Positions 38,166-49,312 of a DNA stretch of 64,000 nucleotides are shown here, one piece after another (position 1 is the first letter of the stretch; each line of letters opens with the position of its first letter). Origin of the DNA: Lepidurus packardi (lineage: Eukaryota > Arthropoda > Branchiopoda > Notostraca > Triopsidae); contig JAKZAN010000047.1 in assembly GCA_023053545.1 (NCBI GenBank), forward strand, positions 186,001 through 250,000, given 5' to 3'. Under the pieces are notes generated by a model. The model saw only the letters and a list, made by a program, of their open reading frames with translations, had not been told where the DNA came from and did no database searches. Made by a program: the position numbers and the translations under genes.

Positions 38166-38395
38166 TTAGCAGAGTTTTTGCCCTGCTGTCTCCCCCCCTC
38201 CACCCTCCTTGTCATGTGTCCCCCCCTCCACCCCCTTTGTGTCCTATCCCCCTCTCCACCCTTTTGTTCTATGTGCTATGTTAAAGGGTAATGCAGAAGC
38301 ATCACCCCTTTACCAATTTTTTAAATTATTGACAATGTACAGAAGGCATATTTAATAAAGCTTGAGGCAATAGGCGCGAGCCTACGCCTGTTAAA

Positions 38396-38398
<3 letters not shown>
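38166..38398 (+). other. LINE copy 1 3' UTR
   Basis: Begins with about three imperfect C-rich repeats (units like CCCCCCTCCACCC followed by TTTGT, 38,186-38,272). A strong hairpin at 38,282-38,312 has arms TAAAGGGT/ATGC and GCAT/ACCCCTTTA around loop AGAA, with one mismatch and one bulge. AATAAA lies at 38,354-38,359. A terminal hairpin TAGGC-GCGA-GCCTA (GNRA-type loop) sits at 38,371-38,384, 14 bases before the poly(A). In this class such 3' structures can serve as recognition sites for the element's own reverse transcriptase; that role here is inferred. Confidence 0.7.

Positions 38399-38425
<27 letters not shown>
38399..38425 (+). other. 27-nt poly(A) tail, LINE copy 1
   Basis: Pure A run joined directly to satellite at TTCAGTCCGT. 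It marks the 3' end of the element and, with the target duplication, target-primed insertion. The length is the same as in copy 2 (49,285-49,311). Confidence 0.95.
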
Positions 38426-38426
<1 letters not shown>

Positions 38427-41400
38427 TCAGTCCGTAAGGAACTAATTCAGTCCGTAAGGAACTAATTCAGTCCGTAATGTATTAATTCAGTCCGTGAGAA
38501 ATTAATTCAGCCCGTAAGGAATTAATTATTTCCCTAAGGAATTAATTTGGTCCGTAAGGAATCAATTCAATCCGTAAGGAATTAATTCAGTCCGTAAGGA
38601 ATTAATTCAATCCGTAAGGAATTAATTCAATCCGTAAGGAATTAATTCAGTCCGTAAGGAATTAATTCAGTCCAAAAGGAATTAATTCAATCCGTAATGA
38701 AATAATTCAGTCCATTAATTAATTAATTCAGTCCGTAAGGAATTAATTCAGTAAGTAAGGAATTAATTCAGTCCGTAAGGAATTAATTTAGTCCGTAAGA
38801 AATTAATTCAGCACGTAAGGAATTAATTCATTCCCAAAGGAATTAATTCGGTCCGTAAGGAATTAATTCATACCGTTAAGAATTAATTCAGTCCGTAAGG
38901 AATTAATTCAATCCGTAAGGAATTAATTCAGTCCGTAAGGAATTAATTCATTCCGTAAGGAATTTATTATGTTAGTAAGGAATTAATTCAGTCCGTAAGG
39001 AACTAATTCAGTCCGTAATGTATTAATGCAGTCCGTAAGAAATAAATTCAGCCCGTAAGGAATTATTTCAATCTCTAAGGAATTAATTTGGTCCGTAAAG
39101 AATTAATTCATTCCGTTAAGAATTAATTCATTCTGTAAGGAATTAATTCAATCCGTAAGGAATTAATTCAGTACTTAAGGAATAAATTCAGTCCGTAAGG
39201 AATTAATTCAGTCCGTAAGGAATTAATTCAATCCGTAAGGAATTAATTCAGTCCGTAAGGAATTAACTCAGTCCGTAAGGGATTAATTCAGTCCGTAAGG
39301 AATTAATTAAGTCCGTAATGAATTGATTCAGTCCGTAAGGAATTAATTCAGTCCATTAATTAATTAATTCAGTACGTAAGGAATTAATTCAATCCTTAAG
39401 GAATTAATTCAGTCCGTAAGGAATTAACTCAGTCCGTAAGGGATTAATTCAGTCCGTAAGGAATTAATTAAGTCCATAAGGAATTAATTCAATCCGTAAG
39501 GAATTAATTCAGTCCTTAAGTAATTTATTCAGTCCGTAAGGAATTAATTCAATCCGTAATGAATCAATTCAGTCCATTAATTAATTAATTCAGTACGTAA
39601 ATAATTAATTCAGCCCGTAAGGATTTAATTCAGTCCGTAAGGAATTAATTCAGTCCGTAAGGAATTAATTCAGTCCGTAAGGAATTAATTCAATCCGTAA
39701 GGAATTAATTCAGTCCGTAAGAAATTAATTCAGCCCGTAAGGAATTAATTAATTCCCTGAGGAATTAATTTGGTCCGTAAGGAATTAATTCATTCCGTAA
39801 GGAATTAATTCATTCCGTAAAGAATTATTTCAGTCCGTAAGGAATGAATTCAATCCGTAAGGAATTAATTCAGTCCGTAAGGAATTAATTCAGTCCGTGA
39901 TGAATTAATTCAATCCGTAAGGAATTAATTCAATCCGTAAGGAATTAATTCAGTCCTTAAGTAATTAATTCAGTCCGTAAGGAATTAATTCAATCCGTAA
40001 TAAATCAATTCAGTCCATTAATTAATTAATTCAGCCCGTAAGGAATTAATTCATTCCGTAAGGAATTAATTCATTCCGTAAGGAATTAATTCAGTCCGTA
40101 AGGAATTAATTCAGTCCGTTAGGAATTAATTCAGTCCGTAAGGAATTAATTCAGTCCGTAAGAAAGTAATTCAGCCCGTAAGGAATTAATTCAGTCATTA
40201 AGGAATTAATTCAGTCCGTAAGGAATTAATTCTATCCGTAAAGAATTAATTCAATCCGTAAGGAACTAATTCAGTCCGTAAGGAACTAATTCAGTCCGTA
40301 ATGTATTAATTCAGTCCGTGAGAAATTAATTCAGCACGAAGGAATTAATTAATTCCCTAAGGAATTAATTTGGTCCGTAAGGAATCAATTCAATCCGTAA
40401 GGAATTAATTCAGTCCGTAAGGAATTAATTCAGTCCGTAAGGAATTAATTCAATCCGTAAGGAATTAATTCAATCCGTAAGGAATTAATTCAGTCCGTAA
40501 GGAATTAATTCAATCCGTAATGAATTAATTCAGTCCATTAATTAATTAATTCAGTCCGTAAGGAATTAATTCAATCCGTAATGAATTAATTCAGTCCATT
40601 AATTAATTAATTCAATCCGTAATGAATTAATTCAGTCCATTAATTAATTAATTCAGTCCGTAAGGGATTAATTCAGTAAGTAAGGAAATAATTCAGTCCG
40701 TAAGGAATTAATTCAGTCCGTAAAAAATTAATTTAGCACGTAAGGAATTAATTCATACCGTTAAGAATTAATTCAGTCCGTAAGGAATTAATTCAATCCA
40801 TAAGGAATTAATTCAGTCCGTAAGGAATTAATTCATTCCGTAAGGAATTTATTATGTTAGTAAGGAACTAGTTCAGTCCGTAATGTATTAATGCAGTCCG
40901 TAAGAAATAAATTCCGCCCGTAAGGAATTAATTCAATCTCTAAGGAATTAATTTGGTCCTTAAGGAATTAATTCATTCCGTTAAGAATTAATTCATTCTG
41001 TAAGGAATTAATTCAATCCGTAAGGAATTTATTCAGTCCGTAAGGAATTAATTCAATCCGTAAGGAATTAATTCAATCCATAAGGAATTAATTCAGTCCG
41101 TAAGAAATTAATTCAGCCCGTAAGGAATTAATTAATTCCCTAAGGAATTAATTTGGTCCGTAAGGAATTAATTCATTCCGTAAGGAATTAATTCATTCCG
41201 TAAGGAATTATTTCAGTCCGTAAGGAATGAATTCAATCCGTAAGGAATTAATTCAATCCGTAAGGAATTAATTCAATCCGTAAGGAATTAATTCAGTCCT
41301 TAAGTAATTAATTCAGTCCGTAAGGAATTAATTCAATCCGTAATAAATCAATTCAGTCCATTAATTAATTAATTCAGCCCGTAAGGAATTAATTCATTCC

Positions 41401-44400
41401 GTAAGGAATTAATTCATTCCGTAAGGAATTAATTCAGTCCGTAAGGAATTAATTCAGTCCGTTAGGAATTAATTCAGTCCGTAAGGAATTAATTCAGTCC
41501 GTAAGAAAGTAATTCAGCCCGTTAGGAATTAATTCAGTCATTAAGGAATTAATTCAGTCCGTAAGGAATTAATTCTATCCGTAAAGAATTAATTCAATCC
41601 GTAAGGAACTAATTCAGTCCGTAAGGAACTAATTCAGTCCGTAATGTATTAATTCAGTCCGTGAGAAATTAATTCAGCACGAAGGAATTAATTAATTCCC
41701 TAAGGAATTAATTTGGTCCGTAAGGAATCAATTCAATCCGTAAGGAATTAATTCAGTCCGTAAGGAATTAATTCAGTCCGTAAGGAATTAATTCAATCCG
41801 TAAGGAATTAATTCAATCCGTAAGGAATTAATTCAGTCCGTAAGGAATTAATTCAATCCGTAATGAATTAATTCAGTCCATTAATTAATTAATTCAGTCC
41901 GTAAGGAATTAATTCAGTAAGTAAGGAAATAATTCAGTCCGTAAGGAATTAATTCAGTCCGTAAAAAATTAATTTAGCACGTAAGGAATTAATTCATACC
42001 GTTAAGAATTAATTCAGTCCGTAAGGAATTAATTCAATCCATAAGGAATTAATTCATTCCGTAAGGAATTTATTATGTTAGTAAGGAACTAGTTCAGTCC
42101 GTAATGTATTAATGCAGTCCGTAAGAAATAAATTCCGCCCGTAAGGAATTAATTCAATCTCTAAGGAATTAATTTGGTCCTTAAGGAATTAATTCATTCC
42201 GTTAAGAAATAATTCATTCTGTAAGGAATTAATTCAATCCGTAAGGAATTTATTCAGTCCGTAAGGAATTAATTCAATCCGTAAGGAATTAATTCAATCC
42301 ATAAGGAATTAATTCAGTCCGTAAGGAATTAATTCAGTCCGTAAGGAATTAATTCAATCCGTAAATAATTAATTAAATCCGTAAGGAATTAATTCAGTCC
42401 GTAAGGAATTAAAACAATCCGTAATGAATTAATTCAGTCCATTAATTAATTAATTCAGTACGTAAATAATTAATTCAGTCCGTAAGGATTTAATTCATTC
42501 CGTAAATAATTAATTAAGTCTGTAAGGAATAAATTCAGTCCGTAAGGAAATAATTCAGTCCGTAAGGAATTAATTCAGTCCGTTAGGAATTAATTCAGTC
42601 CGTAAGGAATTAATTCAGTCCGTAAGAAAGTAATTCAGCCCGTAAGGAATTAATTCATTCATTAAGGAATTAATTCAGTCCGTAAGGAATTAATTCTATC
42701 CGTAAAGAATTAATTCAGTCCGTAAGGAACTAATTCAGTCCGTAAGGAACTAATTCAGTCCGTAATGTATTAATTCAGTCCGTGAGAAATTATGTCAGCC
42801 CGTAAGGAATTAATTAATTCCCTAAGGAATTAATTTGGTCCGTAAGGAATCAATTCAATCCGTAAGGAATTAATTCAGTCCGTAAGGAATTAATTCAGTC
42901 CGTAAGGAATTAATTCAATCCGTAAGGAATTAATTCAATCCGTAAGGAATTAATTCAGTCCGTAAGGAATTAATTCAGTCCGTAAGGAATTAATTCAATC
43001 CGTAAGGAATTAATTCAGTCCATTAATGAATTAATTCAGTCCGTAAGGAATTAATTCAGTCCGTAAGGAATTAATTCAGTCCGGAAGGAATTAATTCAGT
43101 CCGTTAGGAACTAATTCAGTCCGTAAGGAATTAATTCAGAAAGTAAGGAATTAATTCAGTCCGTAAGAAATTAATTCAGCATGTAAGGAATTATTTCATT
43201 CCCAAAGGAATTAATTCGGTCCGTAAGGAATTCATTCAGTCCGTAAGAAATTAATTCAGCATGTAAGGAATTAATTCATTCCCAAAGGAATTAATTCATT
43301 CCGTTAAGAAATAATTCATTCTGTAAGGAATTAATTCAATCCGTAAGGAATTTATTCAGTCCGTAAGGAATTAATTCAATCCGTAAGGAATTAATTCAAT
43401 CCATAAGGAATTAATTCAGTCCGTAAGGAATTAATTCAGTCCGTAAGGAATTAATTCAATCCGTAAATAATTAATTAAATCCGTAAGGAATTAATTCAAT
43501 TGTAAGGAATTAATTAATTCCCTAAGGAATTAATTTGGTCCGTAAGGAACTAATTCAGTCCGTTAGGAATTAATTCAGTCCGTAAATAATTAATTCAGTC
43601 CGTAAGAAAGTAATTCAGCCCGTAAGGAATTAATTCATTCATTAAGGAATTAATTCAGTCCGTAAGGAATTAATTATATCCGTAAAGAATTAATTCAGTC
43701 CGTAAGGAACTAATTCAGTCCGTAAGGAACTAATTCAGTCCGTAATGTATTAATTCAGTCCGTGAGAAAATAATTCAGCCCGTAAGGAATTAATTATTTC
43801 CCTAAGGAATTAATTTTTTCCGTAAGGAATCAATTCAATCCGTAAGGAATTAATTCAGTCCGTGAGGAATTAATTCAATCCGTAAGGAATTAATTCAATC
43901 CGTAAGGAATTAATTCAGTCCGTAAGGAATTAATTCAGTCCGTAAGGAATTTATTATGTTAGTAAGGAATTAATTCAGTCCGTAAGGAACTATTTCAGTC
44001 CGTAATGTATTAATGCAGTCCGTAAGAAATAAATTCAGCCCGTAAGGAATTAATTCAATCTCTAAGGAATTAATTTGGTCCGTAAAGAATTAATTCATTC
44101 CGTTAAGAATTAATTCATTCTGTAAGGAATTAATTCAATCCGGTAGGAATTAATTCAGTCCGTAAGGAATAAATTCAGTCCGTAAGGAATTAATTCAGTC
44201 CGTAAGGAATTAATTCAATCCGTAAGGAATTAATTCAGTCCGTAAGGAATTAACTCAGTCCGTAAGGAATTAATTCAGTCCGTAAGGAATTAATTAAGTC
44301 CGTAAGGAATTGATTCAGTCCGTAAGGAATTAATTCAGTCCATTAATTAATTAATTCAGTACGTAAGGAATTAATTCAATCCGTAAGGAATTAATTCAGT

Positions 44401-45866
44401 CCGTATGGAATTAACTCAGTCCGTAAGGGATTAATTCAGTCCGTAAGGAATTAATTAAGTCCGTAAGGAATTAATTCAATCCGTAAGGAATTAGTTCAGT
44501 CCTTAAGTAATTAATTCAGTCCGTAAGGAATTAATTCAGTCTGTAAGGAATTAATTCACTCCGTAAAGAATTAATTCAGTCCGTAAGGAATTATTTCAGT
44601 CCGTAAAGAATTAATTCAATCCGGAAGGAATTAATTCAGTCCGCAAGGAATTAATTCAGTCCGTTAGGAATTAATTCAGTCCGTAAGGAATTAATTCAGT
44701 CCGTAAGAAATTAATTCAGCACGTAAGGAATTAGTTCATTCCCAAAGGTATTAATTCGGTCCGTAAGGAATTAATTCATACCGTTAAGAATTAATTCAGT
44801 CCGTAAGGAATTAATTCAATCCGTAAGGAATTAATTCAGTCCGTAAGGAATTAATTCATTCCGTAAGGAATTTATTATGTTAGTAAGGAATTAATTCAGT
44901 CCGTAAGGAACTAATTCAGTCCGTAATGTATTAATGCAGTCCGTAAGAAATAAATTCAGCCCGTAAGGAATTAATTCAATCTCTAAGGAATTAATTTGGT
45001 CCGTAAAGAATTAATTCATTCCGTTAAGAATTAATTCATTCTGTAAGGAATTAATTCAATCCGTAAGGAATTAATTCAGTACTTAAGGAATAAATTCAGT
45101 CCGTAAGGAATTAATTCAGTCCGTAAGGAATTAATTAATTCCGTAAGGAATTGATTCAGTCCGTAAGGAATTAATTCAGTCCATTAATTAATTAATTCAG
45201 TACGTAAGGAATTAATTCAATCCGTAAGGAATTAATTCAGTCCGTATGGAATTAATTCAATCCGTAAGGAATTAATTCAGTCCTTAAGTAATTAATTCAG
45301 TCCGTAAGGAATTAATTCAGTCTGTAAGGAATTAATTCACTCCGTAAAGAATTAATTCAGTCCGTAAGGAATTATTTCAGTCCGTAAAGAATTAATTCAA
45401 TCCGGAAGGAATTAATTCAGTCCGTAAGGAATTAATTCAGTCCGTTAGGAATTAATTCAGTCCGTAAGGAATTAATTCAGTCCGTAAGAAAGTAATTCAG
45501 CCCGTAAGGAATTAATTCATTCATTAAGGAATTAATTCAGTCCGTAAGGAATTAATTCTATCCGTAAAGAATTAATTCAGTCCGTAAGGAACTAATTCAG
45601 TCCGTAAGGAATTAATTCAATCCGTAATGAATTAATTCAGTCCATCAATTAATTAATTCAGTCCGTAAGGAATTAATTCAGTAAGTAAGGAATTAATTCA
45701 GTCCGTAAGGAATTAATTCAGTCCGTAAGAAATTAATTCAGCACGTAAGGAATTAATTCGGTCCGTAAGGAATTAATTCATAACGTTAAGAATTCATTCA
45801 GTCCGTAAGGAATTAATTCAATCCGTAAGGAATTAATTCAGTCCGTAAGGAATTAATTCAGTCCGT
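38426..45866. repeat. 20-bp satellite array, segment 2
   Basis: 7.4 kb of the same monomer, zone III type, between LINE copies 1 and 2. It contains the junction of the 11-kb tandem duplication at about 43,490. Internal HOR is visible: the GCACGAAGG block near 40,335 recurs near 41,678. No gene or other insertion is seen. Confidence 0.97.
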
Positions 45867-45868
45867 AG

Positions 45869-45913
45869 GAGATAGACGCAAAGGGCAAGAAGTCCGTGTC
45901 AAGGAGCAAATAG
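45869..45913 (+). pseudogene. Probable ORF1 remnant, LINE copy 2
   Basis: Same 14-codon basic tail and TAG ACA ATG spacing as in copy 1, duplicated with it. Confidence 0.38.
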
Positions 45914-45916
45914 ACA

Positions 45917-48900
45917 ATGGGATTGGTACGATTGATTGTGCAGAACATTCGTAAAAGCACATCTCAACTTACTGAAGTTGCTAGAGAGGCAAACAGAGAA
46001 GATGTAACCTTGGTTATTTTATTGATGCCGCCACAGAACTACACTCAATCACGTATCATGGGGTTTGACGTTATTACTCCGTCTCTTGCTTATGAAGGAG
46101 TGATGCTGCTCCGTAAGCCAGACAGCCGTTTCTATGTCCTTGAAATTAAGGAACTATACGCGAAAATCAGGTTGACAAACCCAGGAGGACGAGCGATATC
46201 CATACTTGCAATATATAGAAGGCACACAGCTAACACCGCGTCGCTTCTTGAAGAAGCCTGGGGAAATTACAACCAACACGACCCTGTGATAGTAACAGGA
46301 GATTTCAATGCCCATCACTGGCGGTGGGAGGATAAAGCTTCAGATATACCAGGAATACAACTGTACGACTTTGCCACAGAACATCACTTGGACTTGATTA
46401 ATGAATGGAATGTCCCAACATTTCACAACGAGCGTGGGCACAAATCGACTTTAGACCTCACGTGGTGTTCCCCGCAATTAATCAAGACCACAGATTGGCA
46501 CGTCCTGGATGAAGCAGAGTATTACAATGAATCAGATCACAAAGCCATAGTGATTTCCCTTAATCTTTTGCAAACCCACACGGCAAAGACAACATGGTGC
46601 TACAGCAGGGTCAATTGGAAAGAACTCGCCTCTAACGTACGGGGTGAGGTACTGAAGGCATCACCTAAGTTCGCAGATCTTTCGAGCCCTATCGCTTTGG
46701 ACATAGCCGTTGGCAGGCTTACAACAATCATCCAGACGGAAATGACGAAAAGTATCCCCAAAAAATCCGCAAATAACAGGAACAATCCTTGGTGGAATAG
46801 GGAGCTCCAAATCCTTCGTAAACAAACAGCGGCTGTGCTCAGACAGTACCGTACACACGGGGGCTCTGAGAGGGAAAAGTTATGGAAAGAAACCAGGAAT
46901 GCCTATAGAGCGAAAACCAGGGAATTCAGGAATACGTATTGGTCTGAACAACTTAATACACCAGACAGCAGGGTTATTTGGAACCTAGACCGGCAAATGA
47001 GGGTCTACAATAATAACAAGCTCGAATTCCTGAGACGAAATGATGGTACGCCTTTCCCAGATGCGATTACGAAATTAAATTTTGTGGCGACACACCTGCT
47101 GGACGGGGCCCCGGTAAATTCGCAAGAAGATTCCCTACGACGCCGTTCTTCCCTGTACAAAGCTCGGAAAACCAGAGGTTCTTTTTATGAAGCCCCTTTC
47201 ACCAGGGAGGAAATTTCTGAGATAATCGAGGGACTCCAACCATGTAAAGCTGCTGGAGTGGATGAAATCCAAGCAATCATCATTAAATCCCTATGGAGTG
47301 CTATTGGCCCAACAGTGGTTAGCTTGTATAATGCCTCTCTGGCCCTGGAATATCACCCCAAAGCATGGAAGACTGCTAAAGTTATTACGCTCCCTAAGCC
47401 TGGGAAGCAGAGCTACACGTCAATCAAGAGTTTTCGACCAATCTCCCTGCTACCGGTATTGGGGAAAATACTAGAAAAGGCAATAGCAAATCGGTTAAAG
47501 CTGTTTCTAGAAGATAACGATAAGTTGTCGGATATGCAATGGGGTTTTAGACCAGGGCGATCAACAGTGGATGCCATGGTGAATTTCAGCGATGCGATTT
47601 TGGATAGCTTCGATAAAGGGAAAGTCCTTTCAGCCTTACTGTTGGACATTTCCGGAGCATTTGACAATGTAAACCACGAAGTGTTAGTTGAAGAGCTTTG
47701 GGCGCTGAAAGTTCCATCACAAGTGACCAGATGGATTAAGAGTTTTCTCGAGAAACGGAGAGCATATGTGGTTTTTGGTGAAGAAAAAAGCGATGTCGTC
47801 TCGATTATTAAGGGAGTTCCGCAAGGCTCTCCCCTATCACCGATATTATTCTTGATGTACATTGATGGAGCGTTGGGATGCATAAAACGGAAGAAGATCG
47901 ACATGCAAGCTTTCGCGGATGACCTGTTGATTTTTACATCGAGCACCTCCAGCGAGAAAAATGTCAAGCTTCTGAGCAACAACTTGGCTGCGCTCGAAAA
48001 ATGGGCTAAGAAGCACCGACTACAGTTTGCGAAAGAAAAGACGGAATTAATTCACTTTTCCAAAAAGCAAAAACCAGAAGCCACACCCCTCGTTTGGGAC
48101 GGTACGATAGTCCATTCTAAGGATGCGGTCAGGTACCTCGGTCTAGTTTATGACAATAGTCTCACATGGACACACCATGTTAACCGTCTGGTAGTCCAAT
48201 GCAATTTAACCCTGCAAAGGATACACAAAGTGATGAGATTTTCAAGAGCTGTCACTTGCCGTCAGGTCCGTACTCTTTTTCAGACGACGGTCCTCTCAAA
48301 ACTAAGCTATGCTTTCCCAGCCTGGTGCAACATCTCTTTGGCTAAGCTACGACCCATTATCCAACTGTATAGAAAGGGCCTGTTAGCAATAACAGGAGCC
48401 CTCAAAACAACCCCAACCGTTGCTTTGGAAATAGAATCGGGCCTACCACCATTCGATTTGTACCTCGAGAGATTAGTGCTCCGCGACTACGCTTCAAGAT
48501 ACTGGGACAAATGGCCCGTTTCCGAAGAGGTACCCAGGCACAGACGATACACGTCCTGTTTGGAGAGGGCAAGAGTACTTGCAGCCGTCGTCTGGAAGTC
48601 AAGCCCAGATTCCATAAAGGTAGCTCGTGGTTGGATAGAAGAAGCAACGATGAGTCAATGGAAGGAACGTTGGAATAATTCTCAGAGCCCGTTACAGGAT
48701 CTGACCCATGGACCATCTCGTCAAGGAATAGTGTACGTCCACCTTCCCAGGACAATCATCTCAAAGATGATTCAAGTGAGAACCACACACTTCCCAACCA
48801 GGAGCTACCTCCAACGAATCCAAAAATCCGACTCGGACCTATGTCCATGCCAGGATAGAACTAGACAGGACCTACCGCATCTACTGTTCCACTGTCGTCG

Positions 48901-49051
48901 ACTCAACAAGCAACGTGCCCAACTACTCCAGAAGCTAAACAAGTTAAAAATCCATTTTAACGCAAAGGAATTGCTAACCAGCCCTAAAGCTTTCAACACA
49001 CTTACTATTTTTCTACACGAAGCGAATCAAAGTTGCATAAGGGTGTTCTAG
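45917..49051 (+). CDS. LINE ORF2: endonuclease-reverse transcriptase (copy 2)
   Basis: 1,044 aa, identical at every residue to the protein at 35,031-38,165. It therefore shares the endonuclease motifs, the Met at residue 37 (46,025-46,027) in place of the expected Glu, the FADD active site (47,912-47,923) and the C-terminal Cys/His motif (48,842-48,895). The absence of differences over 3.1 kb means the duplication is very recent, is being homogenised by conversion, or is an assembly artefact. The reading frame is open, but whether the protein is made depends on a promoter that the 5' truncation probably removed. Confidence 0.92.
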   Translation: MGLVRLIVQNIRKSTSQLTEVAREANREDVTLVILLMPPQNYTQSRIMGFDVITPSLAYEGVMLLRKPDSRFYVLEIKELYAKIRLTNPGGRAISILAIYRRHTANTASLLEEAWGNYNQHDPVIVTGDFNAHHWRWEDKASDIPGIQLYDFATEHHLDLINEWNVPTFHNERGHKSTLDLTWCSPQLIKTTDWHVLDEAEYYNESDHKAIVISLNLLQTHTAKTTWCYSRVNWKELASNVRGEVLKASPKFADLSSPIALDIAVGRLTTIIQTEMTKSIPKKSANNRNNPWWNRELQILRKQTAAVLRQYRTHGGSEREKLWKETRNAYRAKTREFRNTYWSEQLNTPDSRVIWNLDRQMRVYNNNKLEFLRRNDGTPFPDAITKLNFVATHLLDGAPVNSQEDSLRRRSSLYKARKTRGSFYEAPFTREEISEIIEGLQPCKAAGVDEIQAIIIKSLWSAIGPTVVSLYNASLALEYHPKAWKTAKVITLPKPGKQSYTSIKSFRPISLLPVLGKILEKAIANRLKLFLEDNDKLSDMQWGFRPGRSTVDAMVNFSDAILDSFDKGKVLSALLLDISGAFDNVNHEVLVEELWALKVPSQVTRWIKSFLEKRRAYVVFGEEKSDVVSIIKGVPQGSPLSPILFLMYIDGALGCIKRKKIDMQAFADDLLIFTSSTSSEKNVKLLSNNLAALEKWAKKHRLQFAKEKTELIHFSKKQKPEATPLVWDGTIVHSKDAVRYLGLVYDNSLTWTHHVNRLVVQCNLTLQRIHKVMRFSRAVTCRQVRTLFQTTVLSKLSYAFPAWCNISLAKLRPIIQLYRKGLLAITGALKTTPTVALEIESGLPPFDLYLERLVLRDYASRYWDKWPVSEEVPRHRRYTSCLERARVLAAVVWKSSPDSIKVARGWIEEATMSQWKERWNNSQSPLQDLTHGPSRQGIVYVHLPRTIISKMIQVRTTHFPTRSYLQRIQKSDSDLCPCQDRTRQDLPHLLFHCRRLNKQRAQLLQKLNKLKIHFNAKELLTSPKAFNTLTIFLHEANQSCIRVF

Positions 49052-49281
49052 TTAGCAGAGTTTTTGCCCTGCTGTCTCCCCCCCTCCACCCTCCTTGTCA
49101 TGTGTCCCCCCCTCCACCCCCTTTGTGTCCTATCCCCCTCTCCACCCTTTTGTTCTATGTGCTATGTTAAAGGGTAATGCAGAAGCATCACCCCTTTACC
49201 AATTTTTTAAATTATTGACAATGTACAGAAGGCATATTTAATAAAGCTTGAGGCAATAGGCGCGAGCCTACGCCTGTTAAA

Positions 49282-49311
<30 letters not shown>
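49052..49311 (+). other. LINE copy 2 3' UTR and poly(A)
   Basis: Same layout as copy 1: C-rich repeats, large hairpin at 49,168-49,198, AATAAA at 49,240-49,245, terminal hairpin at 49,257-49,270 and 27 A residues at 49,285-49,311. Confidence 0.7.

Positions 49312-49312
<1 letters not shown>

Larger units (their letters stand above)
34981..38425 (+). mobile_element. LINE copy 1, 5'-truncated, intact ORF2
   Basis: A 3,445-bp non-LTR retrotransposon lies inside the satellite. In order it has about 50 bp of leader that seems to be the tail of ORF1, a complete ORF2 (endonuclease, reverse transcriptase, Cys/His motif), a 3' UTR of about 230 bp with C-rich repeats, two hairpins and AATAAA, and a 27-nt poly(A). 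ORF1 is missing, so the copy is most simply a 5'-truncated insertion by target-primed reverse transcription. It is in the same orientation and monomer phase as the element at 56,289. Domain order and absence of RNase H suit the Jockey/R1/I/Tad assemblage, but the exact clade is not settled. Confidence 0.93.
32444..43490. repeat. 11-kb tandem duplication, unit A
   Basis: This block holds satellite, LINE copy 1 and more satellite, and is repeated directly at 43,491-54,292. Matching tags have an offset of 11,047 bp from 32,451/43,498 to 34,031/45,078, 10,886 bp across the LINE, and 10,802 bp from 39,811/50,613 to 43,021/53,823. Outside these limits the flanks stop matching. The left end is shared only from TTAATTCAATTGTAAGG onward. 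Confidence 0.9.
45867..49311 (+). mobile_element. LINE copy 2 (duplicate of copy 1)
   Basis: 3,445 bp, 10,886 bp downstream of copy 1, with the same 5' truncation point, ORF2, 3' UTR and 27-nt poly(A). The surrounding satellite is also shared for about 2.4 kb upstream and 5 kb downstream, so this copy arose by segmental tandem duplication and not by a second retrotransposition. TSD-like AATTCAGTCCGT ends at 45,866, and TTCAGTCCGT follows the tail at 49,312. Confidence 0.93.

Noticed and set aside
34981-49311. Copies 1 and 2 as two separate targeted insertions
   Set aside because: The flanking satellite, truncation point and tail length are shared, and a common offset holds over about 11 kb. 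They count as one insertion followed by duplication.
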